Assembly (NCBI GenBank): GCA_023397675.1
Contig: JAEWTV010000042.1
Span: 5,935-69,934, forward strand
Source of the DNA: Bacillota bacterium
GTDB lineage: Bacteria; Bacillota; Clostridia; Acetivibrionales; JANLFN01
Length of the DNA: 64,000 nucleotides
Reading direction: 5' to 3'
Each line of letters begins with the position of its first letter. The stretch's first letter is position 1. Positions 28,053 to 36,875 of the stretch are shown piece by piece. The notes below the pieces were generated by a model that saw only the letters and a program-made list of their open reading frames with translations, was not told the origin of the DNA and did not search any database. Both the position numbers and the translations under genes were made by a program.

Positions 28053-28376
28053 TAAAAGCACCCCCAATACAAAGCCTAAGGCTTTGCCGGTTTTTCCACC
28101 GGTAAATTAAAATAATGTGTGAAATACATAAAATATTAATCACAATATATATTTCGACCACTTTAAGTTTTTTCTTTCGTAAAAGTTTTCTAAAAAATTC
28201 GCTAAGTATTTACAAAAATGGTAAAGTATTTACAGAAAAATGCCATTTTCATAGATTAATGATAGCATAAACCGTATAAAAAAACAACTATATTATGGGG
28301 CTTTATAAAAAACAAATCAACATCTAGTGTTGATTTATCCTAAAATTTTTATTTATAATACCATTTATTCCACTAA
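28053..28376 (-). promoter_or_regulatory. Leader and presumed promoter region of the fla/che operon
   Basis: No gene is seen in these 324 bases. Reading toward flgB there are: the trmFO terminator (28303-28336); a directly repeated 11-mer TGTAAATACTT whose two copies (28224-28234 and 28204-28214) are spaced 20 bases; a CodY-box-like sequence at 28184-28198 with three mismatches to AATTTTCWGAAAATT; and two adjacent hairpins (28098-28102 with 28087-28091; 28080-28086 with 28070-28076) next to the flgB ribosome site. I could not assign a -35/-10 pair or a sigma-D promoter with confidence. Confidence 0.5.
28303..28336 (-). terminator. Intrinsic terminator after trmFO
   Basis: A perfect nine-base stem (28314-28322 with 28328-28336) with a five-base loop is followed on the minus strand by GTTTTTT. 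It lies 41 bases after the trmFO stop and separates topA-trmFO from the fla/che operon. Confidence 0.85.
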
Positions 28377-29678
28377 TTATATATCGAATTTTTTTATTAT
28401 TTCAATGGATTTATTTGCTACTTCCAGGTATTTTTGCTTCTTATCCCTTGTTTTTATCTGTGCCGTGTCCACCAAACCGAAATTAGCATTCATCGGCTGA
28501 AAATTTCTGACTGAAGCATCAGATATATAAGCTGCCATAGATCCGATCACTGTTGAGGAAGGAAAAAACACAGGATTTTTCCCCAACAGCCTGTTGGAAG
28601 CATTAATACCTGCCAAAAGACCCGATGCAGCTGATTCAACATATCCTTCAACGCCTGTAATTTGTCCCGCAAAAAATATGTCCGGTTTTTCTCTCATGGA
28701 ATATGTATTATCAAGAAGTTTTGGAGAATTTATAAAGGTATTCTTATGCATTACGCCATAACGTACAAATTCTGCGTTCTGTAAGCCTGGTATCATACTG
28801 AATACTCTTTTTTGTTCAGGCCATTTCAGCCTGGTCTGAAAACCTACAATATTGTAAAGTGTTGCCTGATTATTATCCTGACGCAATTGGACAACTGCAT
28901 ACGGATACTTGCCTGTTGCAGGGTCAGTTAGTCCTACCGGTTTGAGCGGACCGAACCTTAGTGTATCGATACCCCTCTTAGCCATTGTTTCTACAGGCAT
29001 GCACCCTTCAAATACAACCTCTTTATCAAGCTGTTTAACCTCGGCAAGTTCTGCTGTAATAAGCGCATTCCAGAATGCTTCGTACTCATCCTTGTTCATC
29101 GGGCAATTGATATAATCAGCATCGCCTTTACCATATCGTGATGCCTTGAATGCCCTGGTGAAATCAATTGAATCATAAGTTACTATAGGTGCAGCAGCAT
29201 CAAAAAAGTGCAGATATTCACACCCTACCAGTTTGCTTATATACCCTGAAAAGTCTTCTGAAGTAAGCGGTCCGGACGCAATTACTGTAATGGCATCCTC
29301 TTCAAGTTCAATAACTTCTTTATTTATATAAGTTATATTCTCATTACTCAGTATTTCGGAGGTAACAGCCTTTGAAAAACCTTCACGGTCTACTGCAAGC
29401 GCTCCCCCTGCAGGTATACGCGTTTTATCGGCACACTTAATTATAAGGGAATCCAAATTTCTCATTTCTTCCTTTAATAAGCCTACAGCATTCTCAAGCC
29501 TGTCAGATCTTAAAGAATTACTGCAGACAAGCTCTGCAAAGGTTTCATAATGATGTGCAGGGGTATATTTTTGGGGCTTCATTTCATAAAGCCTTACTTT
29601 TACGCCTCTTTTTGCCACCTGCCATGCTGCTTCACAACCTGCCAATCCTGCTCCGATAATATTTATATATTCCTGCAA
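28377..29678 (-). CDS. trmFO: tRNA (uracil-54-C5)-methyltransferase TrmFO
   Basis: TrmFO makes ribothymidine at tRNA position 54 using methylene-tetrahydrofolate and FADH2. The N-terminal FAD-binding motif G9-A-G-L-A-G (INIIGAGLAGCEAAW) and the ALAVDREGFS and GPLTSEDF segments are typical. The FFAGQITGVEGYVESAASGL region near the C-terminus closes the FAD fold and separates it from MnmG. Its 433 residues are standard. It lies 17 bases after topA, the common Firmicute pair, and ends before a terminator. Confidence 0.96.
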   Translation of the reverse strand: MQEYINIIGAGLAGCEAAWQVAKRGVKVRLYEMKPQKYTPAHHYETFAELVCSNSLRSDRLENAVGLLKEEMRNLDSLIIKCADKTRIPAGGALAVDREGFSKAVTSEILSNENITYINKEVIELEEDAITVIASGPLTSEDFSGYISKLVGCEYLHFFDAAAPIVTYDSIDFTRAFKASRYGKGDADYINCPMNKDEYEAFWNALITAELAEVKQLDKEVVFEGCMPVETMAKRGIDTLRFGPLKPVGLTDPATGKYPYAVVQLRQDNNQATLYNIVGFQTRLKWPEQKRVFSMIPGLQNAEFVRYGVMHKNTFINSPKLLDNTYSMREKPDIFFAGQITGVEGYVESAASGLLAGINASNRLLGKNPVFFPSSTVIGSMAAYISDASVRNFQPMNANFGLVDTAQIKTRDKKQKYLEVANKSIEIIKKFDI

Positions 29679-29695
29679 ATTTTACACCTCTGCTA

Positions 29696-31774
29696 TTAAT
29701 CTTCCTTTTTATAATCACACTTGTCACTGCTACATTTTACAATTGCTTTTTTACCTGCATATTTTTTAACCAGAAAGTTGCCGCAAACAGGGCAGTTTCC
29801 CTTATCCGGCTTATCCCAGGTCATAAAATCACACTTTGGATTATTTTCACATCCTAAATATCTTTTGCCCTTTTTAGTCTTTTTAAACAATACCTTACCG
29901 CCGCATTTCGGACAGTTGACACCCGCTTCTTCCTTTATTGGCATTGTATTCCTGCACTCTGGGAATCCCGGGCAAGCAAGGAATTTTCCAAACCGTCCGT
30001 TTTTAATTACCATGTTTCTGCCGCATTTTTCACAAATAATATCTGTAACCTCATCCGGCACATCAACATGACCAATGCTTTCTTCAGCTTTTTTTAGGAC
30101 ATCGTCAAAAGGAGAATAGAAATCCTTCATTACTTCAACCCATTTCTTTTCGCCTTCTTCAACATCGTCCAGCTTTTTTTCCATCTGGGCCGTAAACTGG
30201 ACATCAACTATATCAACAAAGTTATTCTTCATTATTTCAGTAACAATTTTGCCAAGCTCAGTAGGTATAAGGAATTTCTTCTCCTTCTCAACATAGCCCC
30301 TGGCTTGAATTGTTGTTATGATCGGTGCATAGGTACTTGGTCTTCCGATACCCTTCTCTTCAAGTACTTTAACCAACGTTGCCTCGGTATACCTTGACGG
30401 AGGCTGTGTAAAGTGCTGCTTTGGATCAAGCTTTTTAAGAGAAACCTTTTGGCCTTCGGTCATTTCAGGTATATTTATATCGGCTTCATCTGACTCCTCA
30501 TCTTTTCCCTCGGTATAAACAGCTGAAAACCCAAGGAATTTCATCTTGGAACCGTTAGCCTTAAACAGATATTTACCAGCAGTAATATCAACACTTACTG
30601 TATCATAAATGGCTGATGCCATCTGACTTGCAACAAACCTTTCCCATATAAGCTTGTAAAGCTTGAATTGGTCATTATTCAAGGATTCTTTTATTGCTTG
30701 GGGCTCAAGATTGATATGTGTAGGCCTGATTGCTTCATGTGCATCCTGTGATGCTGATTTATTTTTATATACTCTTACATCCTCTGGAAGATATTTTTTA
30801 CCGTACTTTTCCTCAATAAAGCTTCTGGCTTCATCCTGAGCTTCCTTTGCTATTCTTGTTGAGTCTGAACGTATATAAGTTACAAGACCCATTGCGCCCA
30901 TTCCCTTAACATCTATACCTTCATAAAGCTGCTGTGCAACCATCATTGTCTTCTTGGTTGTAAAACCAATTTTTCTTGCTGCTTCCTGCTGCATTGTACT
31001 GGTTATAAAAGGTGGTGCAGGTGACTTTCTCTTTTCACTTGCCTTGGTCTTTTTTACTTTGAATTCTTCATCTTTTACTTCTTCCAGTATCGCATTTACC
31101 TGCTCTTCATTTTGCAGCTCAATTTTTTCATTAGAACTACCATAGAATTTTGCTTCGAAGGAAGCCTTAGACTTGGGTTCTGTAAGTTTTGCCCCAATTG
31201 TCCAGTATTCTTCTTCAACAAACTTTTCAATTTCCTCTTCCCTGTCGCAAATAAGCCTTGTGGCAACCGATTGAACCCTTCCGGCACTCAAACCTTTTCT
31301 TACTTTTCTCCACAGCAAAGGACTTATTTTATATCCTACTATTCTGTCAAGTACCCTTCTTGCCTGCTGTGCATCAACAATATTTTGATCTATACGTCTT
31401 GGAGATTTAATGGCACTTTTAATAGCGTTTTTAGTTATCTCGTTAAAAGATATTCTGCATTTTTCCTTTTCATCAAGATCCAAAAGCTTGGCCAGATGCC
31501 ATGAAATAGCTTCGCCCTCACGGTCAGGGTCAGTCGCAAGATAAACTCTGTCAGCGTTCTTGGCTTCCTTTTTTAGTTTACTGATGAGATCTCCCTTACC
31601 GCGTATGGTAATGTACTTGGGCTCAAATTCATGATCGATATCGACTCCCATTTGGCTCTTAGGCAAGTCCCTTACATGCCCCATTGAGGCTTCTATTTTA
31701 AATCCCTTACCCAAAAACCGTCCTATTGTCTTGGCCTTTGCAGGAGATTCCACAATAACAAGATTCTCTGCCAT
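29696..31774 (-). CDS. topA: DNA topoisomerase I
   Basis: This type IA topoisomerase relaxes negative supercoils. A Toprim domain spans residues 1-140 with metal-binding D82-x-D84-x-E86 (TDPDREGEA). The catalytic tyrosine is Y300 in LVTYIRSDSTR. Three C-terminal four-cysteine zinc ribbons start with CEKCGRN, CPKCGGK and CPVCGNF. Its 692 residues are typical of Bacillus/Clostridium TopA. TAGGAGG precedes the ATG, and a sigma-A-like promoter lies 47-76 bases upstream. Confidence 0.97.
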   Translation of the reverse strand: MAENLVIVESPAKAKTIGRFLGKGFKIEASMGHVRDLPKSQMGVDIDHEFEPKYITIRGKGDLISKLKKEAKNADRVYLATDPDREGEAISWHLAKLLDLDEKEKCRISFNEITKNAIKSAIKSPRRIDQNIVDAQQARRVLDRIVGYKISPLLWRKVRKGLSAGRVQSVATRLICDREEEIEKFVEEEYWTIGAKLTEPKSKASFEAKFYGSSNEKIELQNEEQVNAILEEVKDEEFKVKKTKASEKRKSPAPPFITSTMQQEAARKIGFTTKKTMMVAQQLYEGIDVKGMGAMGLVTYIRSDSTRIAKEAQDEARSFIEEKYGKKYLPEDVRVYKNKSASQDAHEAIRPTHINLEPQAIKESLNNDQFKLYKLIWERFVASQMASAIYDTVSVDITAGKYLFKANGSKMKFLGFSAVYTEGKDEESDEADINIPEMTEGQKVSLKKLDPKQHFTQPPSRYTEATLVKVLEEKGIGRPSTYAPIITTIQARGYVEKEKKFLIPTELGKIVTEIMKNNFVDIVDVQFTAQMEKKLDDVEEGEKKWVEVMKDFYSPFDDVLKKAEESIGHVDVPDEVTDIICEKCGRNMVIKNGRFGKFLACPGFPECRNTMPIKEEAGVNCPKCGGKVLFKKTKKGKRYLGCENNPKCDFMTWDKPDKGNCPVCGNFLVKKYAGKKAIVKCSSDKCDYKKED

Positions 31775-31820
31775 TCATATCCTCCTAAATGCAATCGTAA
31801 TGAAACTCAGATTGTACATT

Positions 31821-31850
31821 ATTATATTGTATATATATATGAAAAATCAA
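31821..31850 (-). promoter_or_regulatory. Sigma-A-type promoter of topA
   Basis: On the minus strand TTGATT (31850-31845) and a perfect TATAAT (31826-31821) are separated by 18 bases of alternating AT. Transcription would start near 31814, about 40 bases upstream of the topA ATG. The alternating AT spacer could make it supercoiling-sensitive, which is inference. Confidence 0.6.
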
Positions 31851-32013
31851 TTTATTTGTTTTTAATTTTATTTTTTCAAATTTTATTAATATAATAACAG
31901 TAATAATAATTAATGGTACCTTAAACTGGAAAATAAAAGGTGTTTCCATACAAATTACACATTATAGCATAGCTATAAAATTAAGGCAAGACAAATAAAC
32001 CTCTTCTTGTCGC

Positions 32014-32382
32014 TCATTCTGCTGTGTTTTGTAACATTTTGTTATAATGATCAGCTTTCATTTCCAATATTTTTAATCTCTTATTCATTTCATCTATTTC
32101 TTTCTCTACTTTTTCTTTCTGCTTTAAAATTATTTGATAACGTTCTTTTAAAGTATTTTCCCCCTGCTTAAAAAGTTCGACATAATGTCTAACTTCCGAT
32201 ATCGGCATATCAGTATCCCTTAAACACTGTACCAAATGCACCCATTCCAAATCTCCTTCGGAAAAAATCCGTACTTTATTTTGATTCCTGCTTACAAGAG
32301 GAAATAACCCCTCATTATCATAAAACCGCAAAGTGTATGGTGAAATCTGCATTTTTTCGGAAACCTGTTTAATTGTATACAA
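32014..32382 (-). CDS. MerR-family transcriptional regulator
   Basis: A 122-residue one-component regulator. The N-terminal winged helix (YTIKQVSEKMQISPYTLRFYDNEG) is a MerR HTH, followed by a dimerisation coiled coil (about 80-115). There are no metal-binding cysteines in the C-terminus, so it resembles the AdhR/YyaN subgroup that senses electrophiles or other small molecules. It diverges from the flavin reductase gene, and the shared 120-base region holds a MerR-type promoter (32419-32449). Its inducer is not readable. Confidence 0.9.
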   Translation of the reverse strand: MYTIKQVSEKMQISPYTLRFYDNEGLFPLVSRNQNKVRIFSEGDLEWVHLVQCLRDTDMPISEVRHYVELFKQGENTLKERYQIILKQKEKVEKEIDEMNKRLKILEMKADHYNKMLQNTAE

Positions 32383-32418
32383 AGTATCATCTCCATGATT
32401 ATTTTTTTCTTTTTCTTC

Positions 32419-32449
32419 TTGACTTAGAGTAACTCTAATATACTATAAT
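32419..32449 (+). promoter_or_regulatory. MerR-type promoter with 19-bp spacer
   Basis: TTGACT (32419-32424) and TATAAT (32444-32449) are separated by 19 bases instead of the usual 17. The spacer begins with the dyad TAGAGTAACTCTA. An overlong spacer with a central dyad is the hallmark of MerR-activated promoters. It reads toward the flavin reductase gene and lies 37-67 bases upstream of the divergent merR start. Confidence 0.85.
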
Positions 32450-32502
32450 CCACTTATAAAGAAAAGCGCTTATTCTTATTAAATTTCAAGGAGTTTTTAA
32501 TT

Positions 32503-32994
32503 ATGAAAAAAGAAGTAACAAATAAATCAATAATGTGTCAGCCAACACCTAATCTATTGGTGACATGCAGGGATAACAAAGGAAACAATAACGCATTGCC
32601 AGTTGGTTTTGCTGCTAATGTAAGTATAGAGCCTCCAATGATAATGGTAGGAATTGTACCAAGCAGGCATTCGTACCACATGATTAAGGAAACTGGGTGC
32701 TTTGTAGTAAACCTTGTTACAAAAGATTATGAAAAAGAATATTATTATCTTGGCAGTCACACATCTTCAAATGAAGATAAGATGTCAATCATGAAAATTA
32801 ATATGGAAAACGGTAAAAAAGTAAATGCACCATTGCTTTCTGATTGTCCTGTAAGCATTGAATGCACAGTTGTTGAGTCTACAATGCCCGGAACACACGA
32901 ATTATTCATTGGAAAAGTTGAGTGTGTACACTGTGAAGTAAAGTACTTAAATGAAAATGGAGATATTGACTGGGCCAAGATTGATTTATTATAA
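32503..32994 (+). CDS. Flavin reductase-family (FMN-binding split barrel) protein
   Basis: A 163-residue single-domain protein. Residues 15-65 (TPNLLVTCRDNKGNN, then GFAANVSIEPPMIMVGI) and SRHSYHMIKETGCFVVNLV are typical of the flavin reductase/flavoredoxin split-barrel family, which binds FMN and transfers electrons from NAD(P)H or other donors. CAAGGAG lies upstream of ATG 32503. The MerR-type promoter upstream suggests induction by the divergent regulator. Substrate and partner are unknown. Confidence 0.85.
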   Translation: MKKEVTNKSIMCQPTPNLLVTCRDNKGNNNALPVGFAANVSIEPPMIMVGIVPSRHSYHMIKETGCFVVNLVTKDYEKEYYYLGSHTSSNEDKMSIMKINMENGKKVNAPLLSDCPVSIECTVVESTMPGTHELFIGKVECVHCEVKYLNENGDIDWAKIDLL

Positions 32995-33043
32995 GTAATA
33001 AAAGTATTTTATAGCTAGCATAATGTCACTAAGGAGACATCTC

Positions 33044-33079
33044 AAAAAAAGGGAAGAGGTTGGCTAACCTCTTCCTTCA
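33044..33079. terminator. Bidirectional terminator between flavin reductase and MBL genes
   Basis: A perfect ten-base stem (33052-33061 with 33066-33075) has a GGCT loop. On the minus strand it is followed by a run of seven T, so it best serves the MBL-domain gene ending at 33112. On the plus strand the following TTCATTT is weaker but could end the flavin reductase transcript. Confidence 0.8.
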
Positions 33080-33111
33080 TTTCGAAGCATAAGATTAATT
33101 TTTATATAAGT

Positions 33112-34461
33112 TTATCTTTGTTTAAGAATCTGACCTTTTATACTACTATTTAACATTGAAACAAACTTGTTTGCATCATCCCATGTCCCTGCTACATCAA
33201 CGAAATGTATCGGTACAGCGGCTAAAGGTTTTATAAAATTAGCAATGTTCGCTGCATCAGCCGCATTCATTGTATAAGTACCACCTACAGGCAAAAACGC
33301 AACATTAGTTTTTATGTCCTTCATTTCAGGTATAAGTTCGGTATCTCCCGCAACATAATAGTTTATTTTATTTATATTTGCAATGTATCCAACCCAGTTG
33401 TCGTCTTTCTTATGAAATCTACTATCCATGTTGTATGCATTGGTTGTCTTAAATTTCAATCCATCTATTTCATAACTTTTTTGAGGTAATACAGTTACTA
33501 CATTGGTTATATTCTGCTTAACTGCTTCCGAAATCCCATCTTGAGGTATTACAACTATCGTTTCCTTTTTCATCAATTTCTTAATATCATTAATTGAAAA
33601 ATGATCTCCATGTGTATGAGTAATGAAAATATAATCTGCATCTTTAGGTTCACCGGTTATGTTAATAGGATCAAAATAAACAACTTTGCTTCCCTGAATT
33701 CTAATGGTGGAATTGGTGAGGTGCTGTACACCTTTTAATAAATCTTTTAATACTACACCCTTGATTTTTTTATCCAGCCCATTTACAAAAGCTTGAGCAT
33801 CATCTGCAGTACCTACTAGATCAATATAGTGTATTGGTACCGCTACCTTTGGCTTAATGATATTTGCAGCTTTTATAGCTTCTTCCGCAGTCATTGTATA
33901 TGTACCACCAACTGGTAAGAAAGCAACGTCTGCTTTTATATTTTTCAGTTCTGGTATGAAATCGGTGTCCCCTGCATGATAGTATTTTATATTATTCATG
34001 TTAATAACGTAACCGACCCACTTGTTTTTAGGGTGAAACTCCTTATTAATGCTGTAGTCAGGAACAGTGTCAAATTTAATATTTTTTACTGTATAAGTTT
34101 TATTCGGAACAACACTAACAATATTTGTAATACCATCTTTTTTAGCCTGAGAAACACCATCTGCTGTTATTACAATTACCCCATCTTTTTTTAGCAGTTT
34201 CTTGATGTCTGATGTTGAAAAATGATCGCCATGAGTATGTGTTACAAAGACAATATCTGCATCCTTAGGTTCACCTTCGATACCTATTGGATCAATATAT
34301 ATAGTCTTACTGCCTTCAATTCTGACTGTAGACTGTGTCAAATGCTGAACTCCCTTTAACAAATCAGAGCTCTGAGAAATCGCTGTCTCTGCATACATAA
34401 CAGATGAACAAAATACGAGTACTACTGAAATAATAACTAAAACACTTATTATTTTTTTCAC
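33112..34461 (-). CDS. Exported protein with two tandem metallo-beta-lactamase domains
   Basis: A signal peptide (about residues 1-25, cleavage after MYA) is followed by two near-identical MBL-fold domains of about 207 and 210 residues, beginning at 33 and 240. Each starts DLLKGVQHL and has a full HxHxDH metal motif (H75-x-H77-x-D79-H80; H282-x-H284-x-D286-H287). Each also has an AGDT motif, LPVGGTYTM and PIH. This resembles the UPF0173/L-ascorbate-6-P-lactonase-like branch, normally one cytoplasmic domain. Hydrolase substrate is unknown. A GTG start has AGGAGTGG upstream. Confidence 0.85.
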   Translation of the reverse strand: MKKIISVLVIISVVLVFCSSVMYAETAISQSSDLLKGVQHLTQSTVRIEGSKTIYIDPIGIEGEPKDADIVFVTHTHGDHFSTSDIKKLLKKDGVIVITADGVSQAKKDGITNIVSVVPNKTYTVKNIKFDTVPDYSINKEFHPKNKWVGYVINMNNIKYYHAGDTDFIPELKNIKADVAFLPVGGTYTMTAEEAIKAANIIKPKVAVPIHYIDLVGTADDAQAFVNGLDKKIKGVVLKDLLKGVQHLTNSTIRIQGSKVVYFDPINITGEPKDADYIFITHTHGDHFSINDIKKLMKKETIVVIPQDGISEAVKQNITNVVTVLPQKSYEIDGLKFKTTNAYNMDSRFHKKDDNWVGYIANINKINYYVAGDTELIPEMKDIKTNVAFLPVGGTYTMNAADAANIANFIKPLAAVPIHFVDVAGTWDDANKFVSMLNSSIKGQILKQR

Positions 34462-34620
34462 GACTAACCACTCCTTAATACAATTTTAAACAAATAGTAA
34501 CATTACCTGATAAGCTTTTGAATTGTATATAAGCAGTGATGCTTTGCATATTGACAGATATTAAAAGTTCTTAAGAAGAAAGTGCTAATAATCGCCAAGA
34601 ATTCCTAAGCAATTTGTACA

Positions 34621-35544
34621 TTAGTTAATAAGCCAGTTATTCTGTTGCCTATATTCTGTTGGTGTCAAATTGATATTCTTTTTAAAGAATCTGTTAAAAT
34701 TTGCAACATCATCAAAACCAACACGCTGTGCCACTTCAGAAACGGGTATGGTTGAGTCCCTTAATATCATTGATGCAAGCTTTATCCTGAATTTTATAAG
34801 GTATGAAATAATTGATGTATTCATTGCTTTGTGAAACTGCTCATTCAGGGTAGTTCTGTTCATACTGAACTGTTTTGTTAATTGTGTAATTGTTATTTTT
34901 TTATTATAATTGAGGTGTAAATACAATAATAAATTATCTACTATCAAATCAGGAATTTCTCCAAGCTGTATATAATTTGTTGACTGATGTTTGGAATAAA
35001 CCCTTTCAATTAATAAAAGCAATTCCAGAAAAAAGGATCTTGCATTACACGACCAGTAAACAATATCTTTTTTCTGTGTAATTTCAGAATTAATTAAATA
35101 AAAAAGCTGATTAAACTTCTTTGAAATACTAATACCAATATCCATATATCCATTATAATCTTCTGTTCTATGATAAAATGGTCTTAAATACGTACTGTCA
35201 TTTCTGTCAGTAGATTGTAAATTCATTCTTTCATCTCTCAGAATTTTATAATTCAATCTATAGTTCATTGCCATTGGATGAAAGTATATAAATTTTGCAG
35301 AAATGTTGCTGGATTTCTCCAGTATTATTTTTTCCAGCTCGCTCAAACAAAAAATCGCCGGAGCATTAAAAGCAATTCTTTTATCTTGTATCTTTATAAT
35401 TCCGGTGCCTTCTTCAATTAAAATCAACCGGAAACAGCTGTAGTTATTTATTTCATTAAAAAAATCCACATTATCATTACACCAAATCTGAATATCTTTA
35501 CTAAAATCTATTTCTTTACCGTCAATTATGTTTACAAGTGCCAT
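34621..35544 (-). CDS. AraC-family transcriptional regulator
   Basis: The 307-residue product has an N-terminal ligand-binding/cupin-like half (about 1-190) and a C-terminal double HTH of about 100 residues (KKITITQLTKQFSMNRTTLN then ISEVAQRVGFDD-type residues and NFNRFFKKNINLTPTEYRQQN). AraC regulators of this layout usually control a nearby metabolic gene or their own gene. The target is not evident, since neighbours are dprA upstream and the MBL gene downstream. A sigma-A-type promoter lies just upstream of the start. Confidence 0.88.
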   Translation of the reverse strand: MALVNIIDGKEIDFSKDIQIWCNDNVDFFNEINNYSCFRLILIEEGTGIIKIQDKRIAFNAPAIFCLSELEKIILEKSSNISAKFIYFHPMAMNYRLNYKILRDERMNLQSTDRNDSTYLRPFYHRTEDYNGYMDIGISISKKFNQLFYLINSEITQKKDIVYWSCNARSFFLELLLLIERVYSKHQSTNYIQLGEIPDLIVDNLLLYLHLNYNKKITITQLTKQFSMNRTTLNEQFHKAMNTSIISYLIKFRIKLASMILRDSTIPVSEVAQRVGFDDVANFNRFFKKNINLTPTEYRQQNNWLIN

Positions 35545-35570
35545 ATTTTTTTACCCCTTAATCCTGAATT

Positions 35571-35598
35571 ATTATAATTAATCTATTTATAACGTCAA
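35571..35598 (-). promoter_or_regulatory. Sigma-A-type promoter of the AraC-family gene
   Basis: On the minus strand TTGACG (35598-35593) and TATAAT (35576-35571) are 16 bases apart. Transcription would start near 35564, about 20 bases upstream of the ATG at 35544. Confidence 0.6.
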
Positions 35599-35724
35599 AT
35601 ACAATTAATATTATAATACAAATTAAGGGCATTTGAATAGAACCCTGTTCTATGGCTTATAGCTTAATAAAAGTACAGTGTATTCCCAATACGATATAAA
35701 CCAACCATTAAGCAATTTAATCAG

Positions 35725-36831
35725 CTATTTGATAAACCTGAAAATCTTCCCCGGCAGCTGTTCCACAATTCCTTTAAGCTCCATCATTACAAGTACTGAA
35801 TTAACTAGTTGTGCGCTAAAGCCGCTTCTTTCGGATAAAACATCAATGTGCAGCTCTTCATTAAGCAGGTGCTCTGCTATTATTCTTTCCTCACCAGCCA
35901 AGCCCTTCAAAACATTGCCTGTATAGATATCAGTTTCGATTTTCTTACCATTGGCCGCACAAACAAGTCCTATTTCTTCAAGTATGTCATCTATATCCAT
36001 AACAAGCTTTGCACCATCTTTTATAAGCCTGTTTGTCCCTATACTGGTCTTGCTGTTTGCATTTCCCGGCACTGCAAAGACCTCTTTACCCTGATCAAGT
36101 GCAATATTAGCAGTTATCAGTGAACCGCTTTTTTCGTTGGCTTCAACAACAACTACCCCAAGCGAAAGACCGCTTATAATCCTATTTCTCATAGGAAAAT
36201 TTATAGGAAGAGGAGGTACTCCAATTGGGAATTGAGATATTATAAGTCCTTTTTCAAGAATTTTCTCTGACAGTTCATAATTCTCTGAAGGGTAAATAGT
36301 ATCAAGACCGCAGCCAAGCACAGCTATTGTTCTTCCATCTGCCCTAAGAGTTCCTTTATGGGCATAGGAATCAATTCCCCTTGCCATACCACTTACAACT
36401 GTAAAGCCTCTTGAGGCAAGCTTATGTGATATGTTTTCTGCCATATTCAAACCATATCCAGTTGCATTCCTTGAACCGACAACAGCTATTGCAAGCTCGT
36501 CATTTTGGAGTTTACCCCTGTAATACAGCGCCATAGGAGGGTCATGAATCTTTTTAAGATACTCAGGATACCTGTTGTCACATAAAGGTACCAGCCCTAT
36601 TCCCATTTGATACATCTTCTCAATATGCTGCTCTGTCATTTTGCGTATATCTTTGTCACAAAGCATTGCAGCAATTTCGAAGCCAATGGACTTGTTAGCT
36701 ATAAGCTCGCTTTTAGGAGCTTTCCAAAGGTTTTCAGGATTGCCGTACATCTTAAGGAGCCTAAGTTTTTTTCGGTTACCTATATTTTCAATGGAACTTA
36801 ACCATACCCAGTATTTCATGCTATCAGTCAT
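35725..36831 (-). CDS. dprA: DNA processing protein DprA
   Basis: DprA loads RecA on incoming single-stranded DNA during natural transformation. The Rossmann-like DprA domain shows AVVGSRNATGYG, VSGMARGIDSYAHKGTL and GKEVFAVPGN. An N-terminal HhH/SAM-like region and a C-terminal winged helix (LLNEELHIDVLSERSGF) flank it. ATG 36831 gives the usual MTDSMKYWVWLS; an ATG at 36843 sits too near GGAGG to use it. It lies downstream of comM. Competence is not implied by this gene alone. Confidence 0.93.
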   Translation of the reverse strand: MTDSMKYWVWLSSIENIGNRKKLRLLKMYGNPENLWKAPKSELIANKSIGFEIAAMLCDKDIRKMTEQHIEKMYQMGIGLVPLCDNRYPEYLKKIHDPPMALYYRGKLQNDELAIAVVGSRNATGYGLNMAENISHKLASRGFTVVSGMARGIDSYAHKGTLRADGRTIAVLGCGLDTIYPSENYELSEKILEKGLIISQFPIGVPPLPINFPMRNRIISGLSLGVVVVEANEKSGSLITANIALDQGKEVFAVPGNANSKTSIGTNRLIKDGAKLVMDIDDILEEIGLVCAANGKKIETDIYTGNVLKGLAGEERIIAEHLLNEELHIDVLSERSGFSAQLVNSVLVMMELKGIVEQLPGKIFRFIK

Positions 36832-36875
36832 TTTAACCCCCATACCTCCGGTGTGCCAGGTAAATATCTGTTTTT

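Noticed and set aside
28070..28110. c-di-GMP-I (GEMM) riboswitch before flgB
   Set aside because: Only a fragment resembling CCGG-loop-CCGG-CAAAGCC is present; the 5' half with GCAAACC and the ACG before CAAAGCC are missing. Kept only as a finding to check.
31973..31987. Palindrome TATAGC-ATA-GCTATA downstream of merR
   Set aside because: Short, AT-rich and not followed by a T run; neither a convincing terminator nor an operator.
35637..35653. Seven-base hairpin ATAGAAC/GTTCTAT after dprA
   Set aside because: No T run follows on the minus strand, so I do not call a dprA terminator.
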